NCBI RefSeq assembly: GCF_964020115.1
Contig: NZ_OZ026542.1
Location: 992,001 to 1,056,000 of the forward strand
Direction: 5' to 3'
DNA: 64,000 bases
Source: Candidatus Regiella endosymbiont of Tuberolachnus salignus
GTDB lineage: Bacteria; Pseudomonadota; Gammaproteobacteria; Enterobacterales; Enterobacteriaceae
In this document: positions 44,301 to 53,854 of the stretch, one piece after another
Layout of the letters: every line of letters begins with the position of its first letter
Position numbering within the stretch: the stretch's first letter is position 1
Position numbers and translations under genes: made by a program
Notes under the pieces: model-generated
What the model saw: the letters and a program-made list of their open reading frames with translations, nothing else
Told to the model about the DNA's origin: nothing
The model's database searches: none

Positions 44301-44596
44301 TTCAACTCACGGTTAACGGTGATTTCATTTTCAACGTTCGGCATGCCTTGAATATAGTCTTGCGATGGGGTACCGGGGCGATAATCCCAGCTGACGCCGG
44401 TAAAATTAGCCGTGCCGTCGGCATTGTTAAGCGGCGTGCCATCCAAATAAATCCGTGTACCGTCTAATTCGCCAGCAAATTCGCCTTCCCCCAGTGCCAA
44501 TAAGATTTTAGCTTTGGCGGTAGAGTGCAGGCTATCCGGCGATTCTGTCGGCGTAGGCGGTCGATGGCTGCCGCCTTTGTTTCCTGTGATGGCCAT
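41306..44596 (-). CDS. Lambda-type tail tip attachment / host specificity protein gpJ
   Basis: 1096 aa (lambda J 1132). The N-terminus GNKGGSHRPPTPTESPDSLHSTAKAKILLALGEGEFAG is typical. The middle part DVYIQSQAEAFTVLRDLAAIFRGMTYW is the conserved hub region. Fibronectin III-like domains follow (PPTHLTLTSQTVIAQG... and PPPQPMGLMTTPMVSGITLNWSFPAG). A coiled coil and a C-terminal DUF1983-like tip come last (NYVANTSGWRWSKNGGIEMNGTGKGKARMTIKNNRIDVYDERGVLRVRFGEL). J binds the host receptor of siphoviruses. The frame is complete, although the rest of the tail genes are missing. Confidence 0.93.
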   Translation of the reverse strand: MAITGNKGGSHRPPTPTESPDSLHSTAKAKILLALGEGEFAGELDGTRIYLDGTPLNNADGTANFTGVSWDYRPGTPSQDYIQGMPNVENEITVNRELKSNTPWVQAINNTQLSAVRLRFNWPALQRQKDNGDVNGTRIDYAIDIATDGGAYHRVLNTAVEGKTTTRYQRSHRINLPEAKTGWQLRVCRLTPNSTHQRLADRMHIDALAEIIDAKLRYPNTALLYVEFDASQFQQIPVIACEPKMRIIRVPTTYDPVIRTYSGTWNGTFKWAYSNNPAWVFYDILLADRFGLGHRLTAAQVDKWELYRIAQYCDQLVPDGKGGNGTEPRFLCDVYIQSQAEAFTVLRDLAAIFRGMTYWANNQLCALADMPRDRDYLYTRANVIDGRFTYASTSAKSRYSNALVSWSDPTNGYQDTLEAISDDTLVRRYGIHPLSTTAIGCIRQTEAHRRGRWALLTNAKDRLISFAVGLEGAIPLPGHIIAVADEMLSGKKSGGRICHAAGAKITLDRLADVKFGDRLIINLPSGIAQARTVQAINGQIITVTVPYTETPQREAIWSVEADDLALQHYRVTRIEDNNDNTYRINAVQHDPDKYERIDSGTRLDERPISVIPLTLQPPPTHLTLTSQTVIAQGLAVTTVQVSWQAATGATAYDAQWRRDNGNWTPLLRVLTCGFDVPNSYAGRYQARVRAINAAGSASLWVTTPATPLQGKAHPPPQPMGLMTTPMVSGITLNWSFPAGVEDTFTTELEYQTEREYSQKITSPRSEGKPLTEVPYPQRYYAMQGLAAGKAFYFRARLVDRTGNLGAWTAWVRGESSKDTRLLLDQLRDDIMTTKAGKELIERIDRTELSMNSRFNGIGNALNNYSKKIVLTKQISGYQTRDVQQGVARMDKALNSYKTLMATQFDQAKAETLEIKKTQSKAKQALSLHQTAVTARLSKNEAALETKATTHFNATGGNALYSIKAGITYQGKYYDAGMVVGVETQGGRVKSQIGFNADHFVLLSGQQGKKFSPFAVKNNQVFIREGFIQDGSITNAKIGNTLQSTNYVANTSGWRWSKNGGIEMNGTGKGKARMTIKNNRIDVYDERGVLRVRFGEL

Positions 44597-44606
44597 AATT
44601 TACCCA

Positions 44607-44631
44607 TAAAAAAAGATCGCCTTGGCGATCT
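44607..44631 (-). terminator. Terminator between gpI-like gene and gpJ
   Basis: On the minus strand AGATCGCC-AA-GGCGATCT is followed by seven T residues. It lies in the 60 bp between I and J. Its position inside a tail operon is odd and would limit J transcription. Confidence 0.85.
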
Positions 44632-44656
44632 GAATAATGATTCTGTTCGATTATTT

Positions 44657-45235
44657 TTACAGTTGGTCTTCCGCATAAATCCCTGCCGAAATCACCGCAC
44701 CGCCGATGCGTCGTTGGCCGTAGCCAATAGGCACCGGATTGCCTTGTGCGGTAGAATTCACCGGGCTGCCGAAGGCATAGCTGGGCTTGTTATCCGGGTC
44801 TTCGCGGCGTGATAACCCGCTGGGTTGGGGGGAGAGCATCTGCACCACGCCACCGACCATCATCGATATCCCGACAGGCGCTAAGAACTGTGCACCAGGG
44901 ATAAAGGACGCTGCCACTAACACCGCACCGATAATGGTTTGAAACACCCCTCCCCATTTACTGCCAATAATCACCGGAGCAATGCGAATGTCTTGAGTGC
45001 CGTAGGCGCTGGCAAGTTCATCTTTGCCAATGTTATTCGCGCCGTTAAATACCGCAAAGGTCAGGCCTTTTGATTGGCTTTGCAACATAAATTGCTCAAA
45101 TCCAGGAAGAATAACCGACAGCGCTTTGATCGCTTCTTTTGGCGTCTCTACCGCGAGTTGATGTACACGGCCAAACAGCTGCCCGAGTTTGCCATACAGG
45201 CGCACGGTGCGCAGGGAGTGGTTGAATGCGGCCAT
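44657..45235 (-). CDS. Lambda-type tail assembly protein gpI
   Basis: 192 aa. It has the family segments HSLRTVRLYGKLGQLFGRVHQLAVETPKEAIKALSVILPGFEQFM, a glycine-rich hydrophobic middle (IIGAVLVAASFIPGAQFLAPVGISMMVGGVVQML) and C-terminal GSPVNSTAQGNPVPIGYGQRRIGGAVISAGIYAED. gpI acts with K in tail tip assembly and precedes J in lambda-like phages. The genes that should precede it (K, L, M) are absent. Confidence 0.92.
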   Translation of the reverse strand: MAAFNHSLRTVRLYGKLGQLFGRVHQLAVETPKEAIKALSVILPGFEQFMLQSQSKGLTFAVFNGANNIGKDELASAYGTQDIRIAPVIIGSKWGGVFQTIIGAVLVAASFIPGAQFLAPVGISMMVGGVVQMLSPQPSGLSRREDPDNKPSYAFGSPVNSTAQGNPVPIGYGQRRIGGAVISAGIYAEDQL

Positions 45236-45251
45236 GGTGTGATTCCTGATA

Positions 45252-45275
45252 ATAAAAAAGGCTGCGGAGGCAGCC
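45252..45275 (-). terminator. Terminator upstream of the gpI-like gene
   Basis: Minus strand GGCTGC-CTCC-GCAGCC followed by TTTTTTATT. It would end any minus-strand transcript coming from 45.5 kb upward before the tail genes. The rest of 45276-45554 shows no gene. Confidence 0.8.
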
Positions 45276-45554
45276 GGAAGAGTGCGTGGTTCGGTACTAA
45301 AAAGGAGATAGGAGTTTATCGCATTATTTTCCTACTCAACATAAAATAGTATTTAAAAAGCACAATGTGTAACCATTAATGAACATAATGAACTAATTAA
45401 GGTAACATTACAGGAATACTAATATTTTATGTAACGTCAGCTTTAAATATCTAATGTTTTATCGTTTTTTACGGCGACCCATCAGCGTCTAAAAGACGTC
45501 AATTGCTGTATGGATACCTTATTTTCAGAGCATATGATGTAATTATTATATCGC

Positions 45555-46724
45555 TCAGCTGTACTTTTTGACTGGTTTTACCTCAATGTCAAAATGTATG
45601 ATACCTGTTCTCCAATCTCTAATCTTTTCAACTTTTGTAACTTCTAAATCAAGATCCTTCAATGTTCGCCATACTGATTTTCCATTAGGGGTTTTTGTAA
45701 ATAAAGCATTTTCGAGTGCCTTTCCTGTTTTATCTTTTGTTTCTTCCAACGTAGTCTCGTTTATAATATGTTCCATTCTTATCGTATGTGGCATTGGAAA
45801 ATCCTGGTAAGGAACCCCCTTGCTTTCTGCTAATAATTTTATCTGGAATAGCTTAATGTCATTTGAATGATAAGCGGGAGAATAGTCCTTTTTAAAGGCC
45901 TCAGCAAATATCCATTTTCCTGGTGAAAAGATAGCTATAAAATGCGAGCTGTCCTCGTGCTTAGAATAAGATTCTACTCGATTGCCTTCTATCTCATGGG
46001 TAAAATTTTCCCTAATGTATTCTTCTGTCTTTTTATCAAGTATTCGAAATTTGTTGATTTTTGGTAAATTTTGAACAGGTAATTGATTAACCGTCTTCAG
46101 TAAGGAGTGGGATTGAGTGGACTCATCTAATTGAATTTGTTCTTCTATTTTTCTAGAAGTAGAAATCAGCATAGAAGGCTGTAAAATGGGTTGTTTTATT
46201 AATGATGTGAAAGTTTTTGCGGATTCATTCTCTGTTTGTGTATTACTTTCTTTTTTCTCATGTACATCAATTCTATCTGGTATAGAAATTGACTCATAAG
46301 CTTCATCCAAAGTGAATTTTGATGCTAAATCAGTTTTTTGTAATAATGCAGCAAGCAAGTCACTACCTTTTACTTCATCACATGCAATTATAGTAAATAA
46401 CCCATTACTTGAACTACCAGTTCTTATTTCTGCAACCATATCCCTACCAAGCTTTTCATTCAAGTAAGACACGTCTGGTATGTTAGCTGTCGCCGCTTTA
46501 GAAAACATTGACGAAGTAGTCGGTGTTGAATTAGAGGTTGGTACAAGACTGTTTTCCAATTCGTTGAGATTTTCAATCAGTGTTAAAAAATTAACTGAAA
46601 TATTCTGGATACGTGAAATATTTTGAGCAAAGTTTAGAAATGCCGGGCAAGGCTCAAGACGCACAATTTGGTGAATCGATGAATCGATGAATCGATGTTT
46701 AGAAGAAGAGTTTGGTGTAATCAT
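45555..46724 (-). CDS. Orphan protein of unknown function, effector candidate
   Basis: 389 aa, no signal peptide or membrane segment. Residues 1-200 are Ser/Thr-rich and low in order (SLVPTSNSTPTTSSMFSKA, ESNTQTENESAKTFTS). Residues 210-389 look folded: KINKFRILDKKTEEYIRENFTHEI, SHFIAIFSPGKWIFAEAFKKD, IHFDIEVKPVKKYS. The base composition is AT-rich like the YopT-like gene. A disordered N-terminus and orphan position suit a secreted effector, but I recognise no domain. It lies beside the IS5-type element. Confidence 0.6.
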   Translation of the reverse strand: MITPNSSSKHRFIDSSIHQIVRLEPCPAFLNFAQNISRIQNISVNFLTLIENLNELENSLVPTSNSTPTTSSMFSKAATANIPDVSYLNEKLGRDMVAEIRTGSSSNGLFTIIACDEVKGSDLLAALLQKTDLASKFTLDEAYESISIPDRIDVHEKKESNTQTENESAKTFTSLIKQPILQPSMLISTSRKIEEQIQLDESTQSHSLLKTVNQLPVQNLPKINKFRILDKKTEEYIRENFTHEIEGNRVESYSKHEDSSHFIAIFSPGKWIFAEAFKKDYSPAYHSNDIKLFQIKLLAESKGVPYQDFPMPHTIRMEHIINETTLEETKDKTGKALENALFTKTPNGKSVWRTLKDLDLEVTKVEKIRDWRTGIIHFDIEVKPVKKYS

Positions 46725-47199
46725 TATACATTCCTATCACTATGGAAGCCCTGAAAAACCGCTAAAAGTAGTCTATTCTGTCATTAATAATTTTTTTAGG
46801 TTAATAGTGAAATGAAAACGAAATCGACGAGACGAGGCGACTTTTTAGCGCAGATGAATAGGATAGTTCCCTGGGAAAAAATTCTGTCTAAACTCAGTAT
46901 CAATTATCCTAAGCCAACAGCCAAAGGGGGAAGACCGGCAAAACCTTTAGAGGTGATGCTGCGGATTTATTTTTTACAAAATGGGTTTAATTACGCTGAT
47001 TTATCGATGGAAGAAGCGTTATATGACATCCCCTTACTACGTCAATTTACCGGTGTCTCCGTCGATGCGATTCCCTCCGATCCCACCATTCTGCATTTTC
47101 GACACTGGCTGGAAAAACATCATTTAAGCGAATCATTGTTTGATGTCAACGCTACTTTAGATTGACCACTTTTTGCTACTTTAAAATGTCCAGTTTTTG

Positions 47200-49187
<1,988 letters not shown>

Positions 49188-50025
49188 GGCTTTGTCACCA
49201 CAAAGGAAACTGCATTCTGGCTTGAGTGGACAAATTAAATTAGCAATTTACGGTCTTTTATCATTAGCGCTGACATTTGAAGAGGTCAATGCGCATTTAG
49301 CTTCGTGTGGGCTGTTTATCAAACGGGGTAGTATTGTTGATGCTACGATCATTCATGCACCCAGTTCAACTAAAAACCGGCAAAATGGCCGCGATCCTGA
49401 AATGAAAGCCACCCGTAAAGGCAATCAGTGTTTTGGTATGAAAGCGCATATTGGTGTGGATGCACAGACGGGTCTGGTGCATTCCCTGGTAGGAACCTCG
49501 GCGAATGTAGCCGAGGTAACGCAAGTTCATCACCTTCTTCACGGCCAAGAAGAGGTTGTCCATGGTGATGCCGGTTATAAAGGCGTGATGCGACGCAGTG
49601 AACATCAACATCGTGCGGTCATCTGGCACATCCCCCGACGGAGGGTATTGGCCTTGCCCGGGCAGGAGCAGCAGGTATGGGAGAAACATCGGCATCGGCA
49701 AAGTCTTATTGCGAAAATCCGGGCTAAGGTTGAACATCCCTTTCGGGTGTTAAAATGTCAGTTCAACTTTAGAAAAGTGCGCTACAAGGGCTTGGCAAAA
49801 AATACCGCGCAGTTATTCAGCTTATTTGCTTTGACCAATCTCTTTCTCGCTAGAAAAATCCTGCTCTGTAACCCCTGATTTTCCATTGATACTGAAAAAA
49901 AGTGTATCCGCCGTCTCTTATACCGTAAAAAAAGAGTGCATTGATTTTCTTTTTTATTACATGACTTTAAGAATTAACGCTATTAGCTCAAAATATAGCA
50001 TTCATTTCGGTTTTTCAGGGCTTCC

Positions 50026-50133
50026 CTATAGCCGAAGCAGTTTAATTTGATTCAAGGCGAAGGAGCGCAGACAGTACAAATAGTACGGCAAGTGACTACA
50101 ACACAGAATCAAATTAAAATGATTTGGCTATAT
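50026..50133. repeat. Palindromic repeat, family R2
   Basis: The outer arms ATAGCCGAAGCAGTTTAATTTGATTC and the complement of GAATCAAATTAAAATGATTTGGCTAT pair over about 25 bp. The centre is AAGGCGAAGGAGCGCAGACAGTACAAATAGTACGGCAAGTGACTACAACACA. It is not related by eye to family R1 except for the GGCGAAG string. The IS5-type element is inserted at its edge, and the alpha-like gene ends 10 bp beyond. Confidence 0.75.
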
Positions 50134-50143
50134 CACCACCGGA

Positions 50144-52516
50144 TTAGTGGTTTAAATCAGCGGTGCCTGTCGCTCGTGGTAGCCATTCATCCGCACTGTT
50201 TACATTCAAATTCAGGTTGCTACGGATCCCCTGTCTACTTTTCTTACGTAGATACTGTAAGCCAAATTCCGCTAAGGAGCCCGGCATATCACTGCCAAAA
50301 CGTGTTACTGATACCGGTTTAGCCAGATTGTTACCTCTCATGTACGCAAGATAAGCGTGATACAGATATTTACGCGGGTTAAACGGGATAATCTCCGCAT
50401 TGCCTACCAACATCCCATCCGCCTCAGCCGAGGCTAACAGATAGCCGCAAAAATCTACCAGCGAATCAGTACTCCGTTTGACATTAAGCGCTTCGGCTGA
50501 TTTTTGCTGCTCCAGCAATAAGCATTTGGCTTCGGCAGACTCAACAAAACGGGTCAGCAGGTGGCGAATAATCACCGGTAATTCTCGGGCGATTTTATCG
50601 CGCAATAAGGTATCACGTTCATTTTCAGGGATGATTTCTGAGAAGTTAAAAATGACGCGCCGACGAGACACACCGCCACTCCGATCACTGAAACTCATGG
50701 CGTTGTTATTCACCGCCACTATCACCGCAGGGATACGTGTCGAATAAGGCTGTTTATTTTTGGGATCGACAGAAACTTCATCGCCACCGGTAATCGCCTT
50801 GATCCCTGAGCCTTCTCCTACATAGCGGATCTGGTCGGGCATGATGATCAGTGAGTAGCCGATGATTAACGCACGTTCGCGTGGGTTCTCCAGTGCTGTC
50901 ATACTGGCTGATACCCTGTTATTTTTTCCTGCCAGCAGGGTACAAATTTCCGCCAGAAGGCTTTTACCGCTGCCGCCTGCGCCTGTGACCTCAAGAAATA
51001 ATTGCCAGTCATAGCGGTTAGCCAGCACCATAAACAGCGCTGCGAGTACTCTGTCTGTTTTGCGATCATGGTTTGCTGTTGCTCTGCGTATCCACTGCCA
51101 AAAATGAGGCGTGTTATCGACCAGTGTTTCACCCGGTTCCGGCGAAGTGAAGTCGATTTCATTGACGATCAATAACCCATCTTCCTTATTATGTGGTCTG
51201 AACTGCTTTTTTTGCAGATCAAAGACGCCATTACAGAAGCCGATTAAGTGACGAGCCGGGCTTTTCATTAACGGCAGTTGAAGTTTTAGTGCATCAACGG
51301 CAGAACGGATGCCGATTGACGTATAAGGCACATCTGATCCGATAAAGATAGCCACCATTTCCCGCATTAAATCGCGATCACTGATGGCACGCCAGGCGAT
51401 ACCGTCGTAGTGGTGTACAGAATCAGACAAAGGCTCCAACGCCAAATCACTGTTATAGCGTGCTAACAAGACCTCGCCGCGTTGACTGGCACCCATCTGG
51501 CTCAGGGTCGGACGGGTAGGTTTATCGTGATTTATCGCATCAGCAGGTTGATACAGTGCTCCGTTGAAAGCCTGTATAGCGGCTTCTATGCCGTATTGCT
51601 GCCGGTAATCGTCCCAGTCGGCTTTATGCTGGGTAGGCGGTAAAGCCACCCACCCAGAAACCGCAATAGCGGCTTTTTCGGCGGCGATAGTACCAATATT
51701 CTGCTTAAGTTGGCCTTTTTCATCGCATTTGTTGGCTTGATGACAGTCGTTATCAGCGGCAATGATAATTTTTGCTTCTGACCAGCGTTCACGGCATATT
51801 TTTGCTACTTCGATTAAATTTCCCGCATCCAATGCCGCAATGGCGATGTCTGAAGCCAATAATGACACCGTAACCGCAGTCGCATAACCTTCGGTGATCA
51901 GCACTGTTTCAGCCTGTTCCGGCAGTTCGCCTACGGGAATAAATGCCCCTTTCTTGCGGGTGCCCGTCAGATAAGGTTTATCGCCATTCGGGTAAATACG
52001 CTGTGCACCCGTGATCTTGCCGTCTATTGTTTGCAGCGCAAGCAGTAAGACACCGTTCGGCAGGATAGGCAGATTGGGGCAGTGAAGCCCCTTATTCATC
52101 AGATAATGAGATTCACCCAATACCGTTTTTGCCATCAATGCCGCTACCTGCGCAGCAATGGGGTTGTCCGTTGAAGGCGCCTCTTTGGCGGGGGCGGGTT
52201 TCACCCTTTTTTCTGGCAAGGGCATCGCCAGCACATCAGCTACCAGCTTGGCCGCTTGACGGGCGTTACATTGGTTAACTTTCATCACCAAATCCAACCC
52301 GCTACCAGCACCACAATGAGAGCAGAAATAGGTGCCTCTGCCTTCCTTGTCGTCAAAACGATAACGGGTTTTTCCTCCACAGTTTGGGCACTGACCTTCC
52401 TGCCGATGGGTTGGGATCGCCAGTTGTTGCAAAATTGCCTCCCAATGACCATTAGCCTGTGTTCGTACCTCATCAATAAAATTATCGTTTAGCCTGTCGG
52501 CAGGCTTCGCTGTCAT
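50144..52516 (-). CDS. P4-like primase-helicase (alpha protein family)
   Basis: 790 aa (P4 alpha 777). It has a zinc-ribbon CPNCGGKTRYRFDDKEGRGTYFCSHCGAG near residue 43, a Toprim-like primase core (VLITEGYATAVTVSLLA; IIAADND), and a superfamily 3-type helicase domain with Walker A TGAGGSGKSLLAEI (about residue 510) and LIIMPDQIRYVGEG. P4 alpha starts satellite replication by origin binding, priming and unwinding. The gene overlaps the next small gene by 4 bp. It is intact and marks 50.1-55.9 kb as a P4-like satellite. Confidence 0.92.
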   Translation of the reverse strand: MTAKPADRLNDNFIDEVRTQANGHWEAILQQLAIPTHRQEGQCPNCGGKTRYRFDDKEGRGTYFCSHCGAGSGLDLVMKVNQCNARQAAKLVADVLAMPLPEKRVKPAPAKEAPSTDNPIAAQVAALMAKTVLGESHYLMNKGLHCPNLPILPNGVLLLALQTIDGKITGAQRIYPNGDKPYLTGTRKKGAFIPVGELPEQAETVLITEGYATAVTVSLLASDIAIAALDAGNLIEVAKICRERWSEAKIIIAADNDCHQANKCDEKGQLKQNIGTIAAEKAAIAVSGWVALPPTQHKADWDDYRQQYGIEAAIQAFNGALYQPADAINHDKPTRPTLSQMGASQRGEVLLARYNSDLALEPLSDSVHHYDGIAWRAISDRDLMREMVAIFIGSDVPYTSIGIRSAVDALKLQLPLMKSPARHLIGFCNGVFDLQKKQFRPHNKEDGLLIVNEIDFTSPEPGETLVDNTPHFWQWIRRATANHDRKTDRVLAALFMVLANRYDWQLFLEVTGAGGSGKSLLAEICTLLAGKNNRVSASMTALENPRERALIIGYSLIIMPDQIRYVGEGSGIKAITGGDEVSVDPKNKQPYSTRIPAVIVAVNNNAMSFSDRSGGVSRRRVIFNFSEIIPENERDTLLRDKIARELPVIIRHLLTRFVESAEAKCLLLEQQKSAEALNVKRSTDSLVDFCGYLLASAEADGMLVGNAEIIPFNPRKYLYHAYLAYMRGNNLAKPVSVTRFGSDMPGSLAEFGLQYLRKKSRQGIRSNLNLNVNSADEWLPRATGTADLNH

Positions 52517-52689
52517 AATGCCCCCTCTGTCAGCATGCTATAAAGTGCCTCAGTTTTTTCCAGCAGAATAAACAGCAGTGTTTCCCTGGCATCCGCTTCC
52601 ATGACAGAAACAGCGGCATGAGTCAGCGCTAAGCACTGAAAGGCTAAATCTTCAGCTGTGATCGAGGTTTTATCAATGCGTTTGGACAT
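52513..52689 (-). CDS. Small P4-like satellite protein
   Basis: 58 aa (MSKRIDKTSITAEDLAFQCLALTHAAVSVMEADARETLLFILLEKTEALYSML). The ATG at 52689 follows AGGAGGATGCC, a strong ribosome site; a much longer open frame reaching 53433 is only read-through of non-coding leader. It overlaps alpha and the upstream Icd-like gene, so all three are coupled. Function unknown. Confidence 0.75.
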   Translation of the reverse strand: MSKRIDKTSITAEDLAFQCLALTHAAVSVMEADARETLLFILLEKTEALYSMLTEGAL

Positions 52690-52861
52690 GGCATCCTCCT
52701 GTAACAGGAAGGCGACCGGCAAACAAAAGAATATAATCGGCAACGTAGCGCTGACGGGCTGATTTTTCATCAATTGCCGTAGCGTACAGCATGATAGGCT
52801 TAATTTTTTTCTGACTGCGGTTGATCGCCGCAAAGATATAGGTACACTTTGACGTAGCCAT
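52673..52861 (-). CDS. Icd-like host cell division inhibitor
   Basis: 62 aa: MATSKCTYIFAAINRSQKKIKPIMLYATAIDEKSARQRYVADYILLFAGRLPV, the recurring pattern of Icd-like proteins of P4/P1-type elements (FAAINR...KARP...DYVLSFAGRLPV). Expression would block septation and kill or slow the host, like P4 kil. It is preceded by AAGGAC and by a leader with complementary segments that look like P4 RNA immunity, which would keep it silent in the lysogen. Confidence 0.8.
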   Translation of the reverse strand: MATSKCTYIFAAINRSQKKIKPIMLYATAIDEKSARQRYVADYILLFAGRLPVTGGCHVQTH

Positions 52862-52889
52862 AGCGTTAGTCCTTCTAACGAGGTGGTTA

Positions 52890-52989
52890 GAAGCCTCGGA
52901 TGTGTTCCACCACTCCGAGGCTTCGTTGTTTCTTGAGCATCAAATGCTTCAAGGTGGAACACACTATAACCATCATATGTGTTCCACTT
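52890..52989 (-). ncRNA. P4-type immunity leader (seqA/seqB/seqC candidate, CI-like RNA)
   Basis: Read on the minus strand: segment A AAGTGGAACACA (52989-52978), segment B GTGTGTTCCACCTT (52964-52951), then an 11-bp perfect stem GAAGCCTCGGA/TCCGAGGCTTC (52924-52890) whose loop is segment C GTGGTGGAACACA (52913-52901). B is complementary to both A and C through GTGGAACACA. In P4, a short CI RNA bearing seqB pairs with seqA or seqC of the leader and causes premature termination before kil. The same layout precedes the Icd-like gene here. Promoter and RNA ends are not defined. Confidence 0.65.
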
Positions 52990-53053
52990 CAACCTTTTTA
53001 TTAAATTATTTTTTGTGTATTCTGTGTCCCACTGCTCAATGGAGAATTCAGTA

Positions 53054-53242
53054 ATGGCAACAGGTAGCGTTAATGCTAAGTCACAAAAGATACATGCAAG
53101 AGTTTCACATGAAATTATCGCTAATGTTGAATTAGCTAAAAATGAAGGAGAAAGCACCTCACAATTTGTAGTAACTGCGCTACAAGGCGAGATCAAACGC
53201 CGCCAGAAAGAGAAAAGTAAACCAGATGAATCAAAAGGTTGA
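53054..53242 (+). CDS. YlcI/YnfO-family small protein
   Basis: 62 aa: MATGSVNAKSQKIHARVSHEIIANVELAKNEGESTSQFVVTALQGEIKRRQKEK, a ribbon-helix-helix-like fold pattern found in YlcI/YnfO proteins of cryptic prophages. I chose ATG 53054 (GGAG upstream); the frame opens earlier. It diverges from the Icd-like operon, so it might act as a regulator there. Confidence 0.65.
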   Translation: MATGSVNAKSQKIHARVSHEIIANVELAKNEGESTSQFVVTALQGEIKRRQKEKSKPDESKG

Positions 53243-53248
53243 TGCCCG

Positions 53249-53398
53249 ATGGCTAAACGCTCTCCAGCCAAAATGACACATGATGAATTAATTGCAAAAA
53301 TGCTCACTGATCCGGCAGTCTGTGCAAAACACGAGCTCCTTGCTGCTCGGCATAACGTGGAATTGATGCAAGCACCGCTGAAAATCAATTTTGTGTAG
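53249..53398 (+). CDS. Short protein, possible truncated XRE-type antitoxin
   Basis: 49 aa (MAKRSPAKMTHDELIAKMLTDPAVCAKHELLAARHNVELMQAPLKINFV). The start resembles the N-terminal arm of XRE antitoxins paired with Gp49-like toxins, but no helix-turn-helix follows before the stop. It starts 6 bp after the YlcI-like gene. It may be a decayed remnant. Confidence 0.4.
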   Translation: MAKRSPAKMTHDELIAKMLTDPAVCAKHELLAARHNVELMQAPLKINFV

Positions 53399-53429
53399 CT
53401 CATCTTGCTTTCAACAGCATATCTCCTCA

Positions 53430-53627
53430 TCACGCCACCTCCCCACGTGATTCTATAATGCGTTGATTAATCCATTCATCCACTTCACTTTCGATAAAAA
53501 CGATAGCGCGCGTGCCAATCTTTACCGGCACAGGAAAACGATGTTGACTGATAAGACGGTAAATCCATGCCTTACTGTAACCAGTACGGCGCTGGACTTC
53601 GGGTAAACGGATAAATAATTGCGGCAT
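53430..53627 (-). CDS. AlpA-family transcriptional regulator
   Basis: 65 aa: LFIRLPEVQRRTGYSKAWIYRLISQHRFPVPVKIGTRAIVFIESEVDEWINQRI, the complete AlpA winged-helix with the FPxPVKIG...W motif. AGGAGGC precedes the ATG. In P4-like elements this gene (vis in P4) activates excision and controls integrase and late genes. Confidence 0.92.
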   Translation of the reverse strand: MPQLFIRLPEVQRRTGYSKAWIYRLISQHRFPVPVKIGTRAIVFIESEVDEWINQRIIESRGEVA

Positions 53628-53854
53628 GTAGCCTCCTGTTTATGTTGAGATCACAGGAGACATAGTTAATGATCGAAGAAAAGGAAAATAGATGGAAAGG
53701 GTTGCTATGGGGGATAACCGTTTTCCCTTAAAAGGTGGCTAGGTTTTCCGGGTTGTAATAACGTATTGATGCGTAGATTATCATCATTTTTGCAAAGCTT
53801 GCCAAAAAAGGCAGGAACTCTTAATTTATATCTAATACATGGAGTTATATTCAG

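Noticed and set aside
46672..46690. Repeated GAATCGAT units at the start of the 389-aa gene
   Set aside because: Only about three short units, within the coding frame (RFIDSSIH). Too little for a regulatory or slippage claim.
52690..53433. Long open frame (306 aa) extending the 58-aa satellite gene upstream
   Set aside because: It runs through the Icd-like gene and its structured leader in a wrong register. The strong ribosome site is at 52689.
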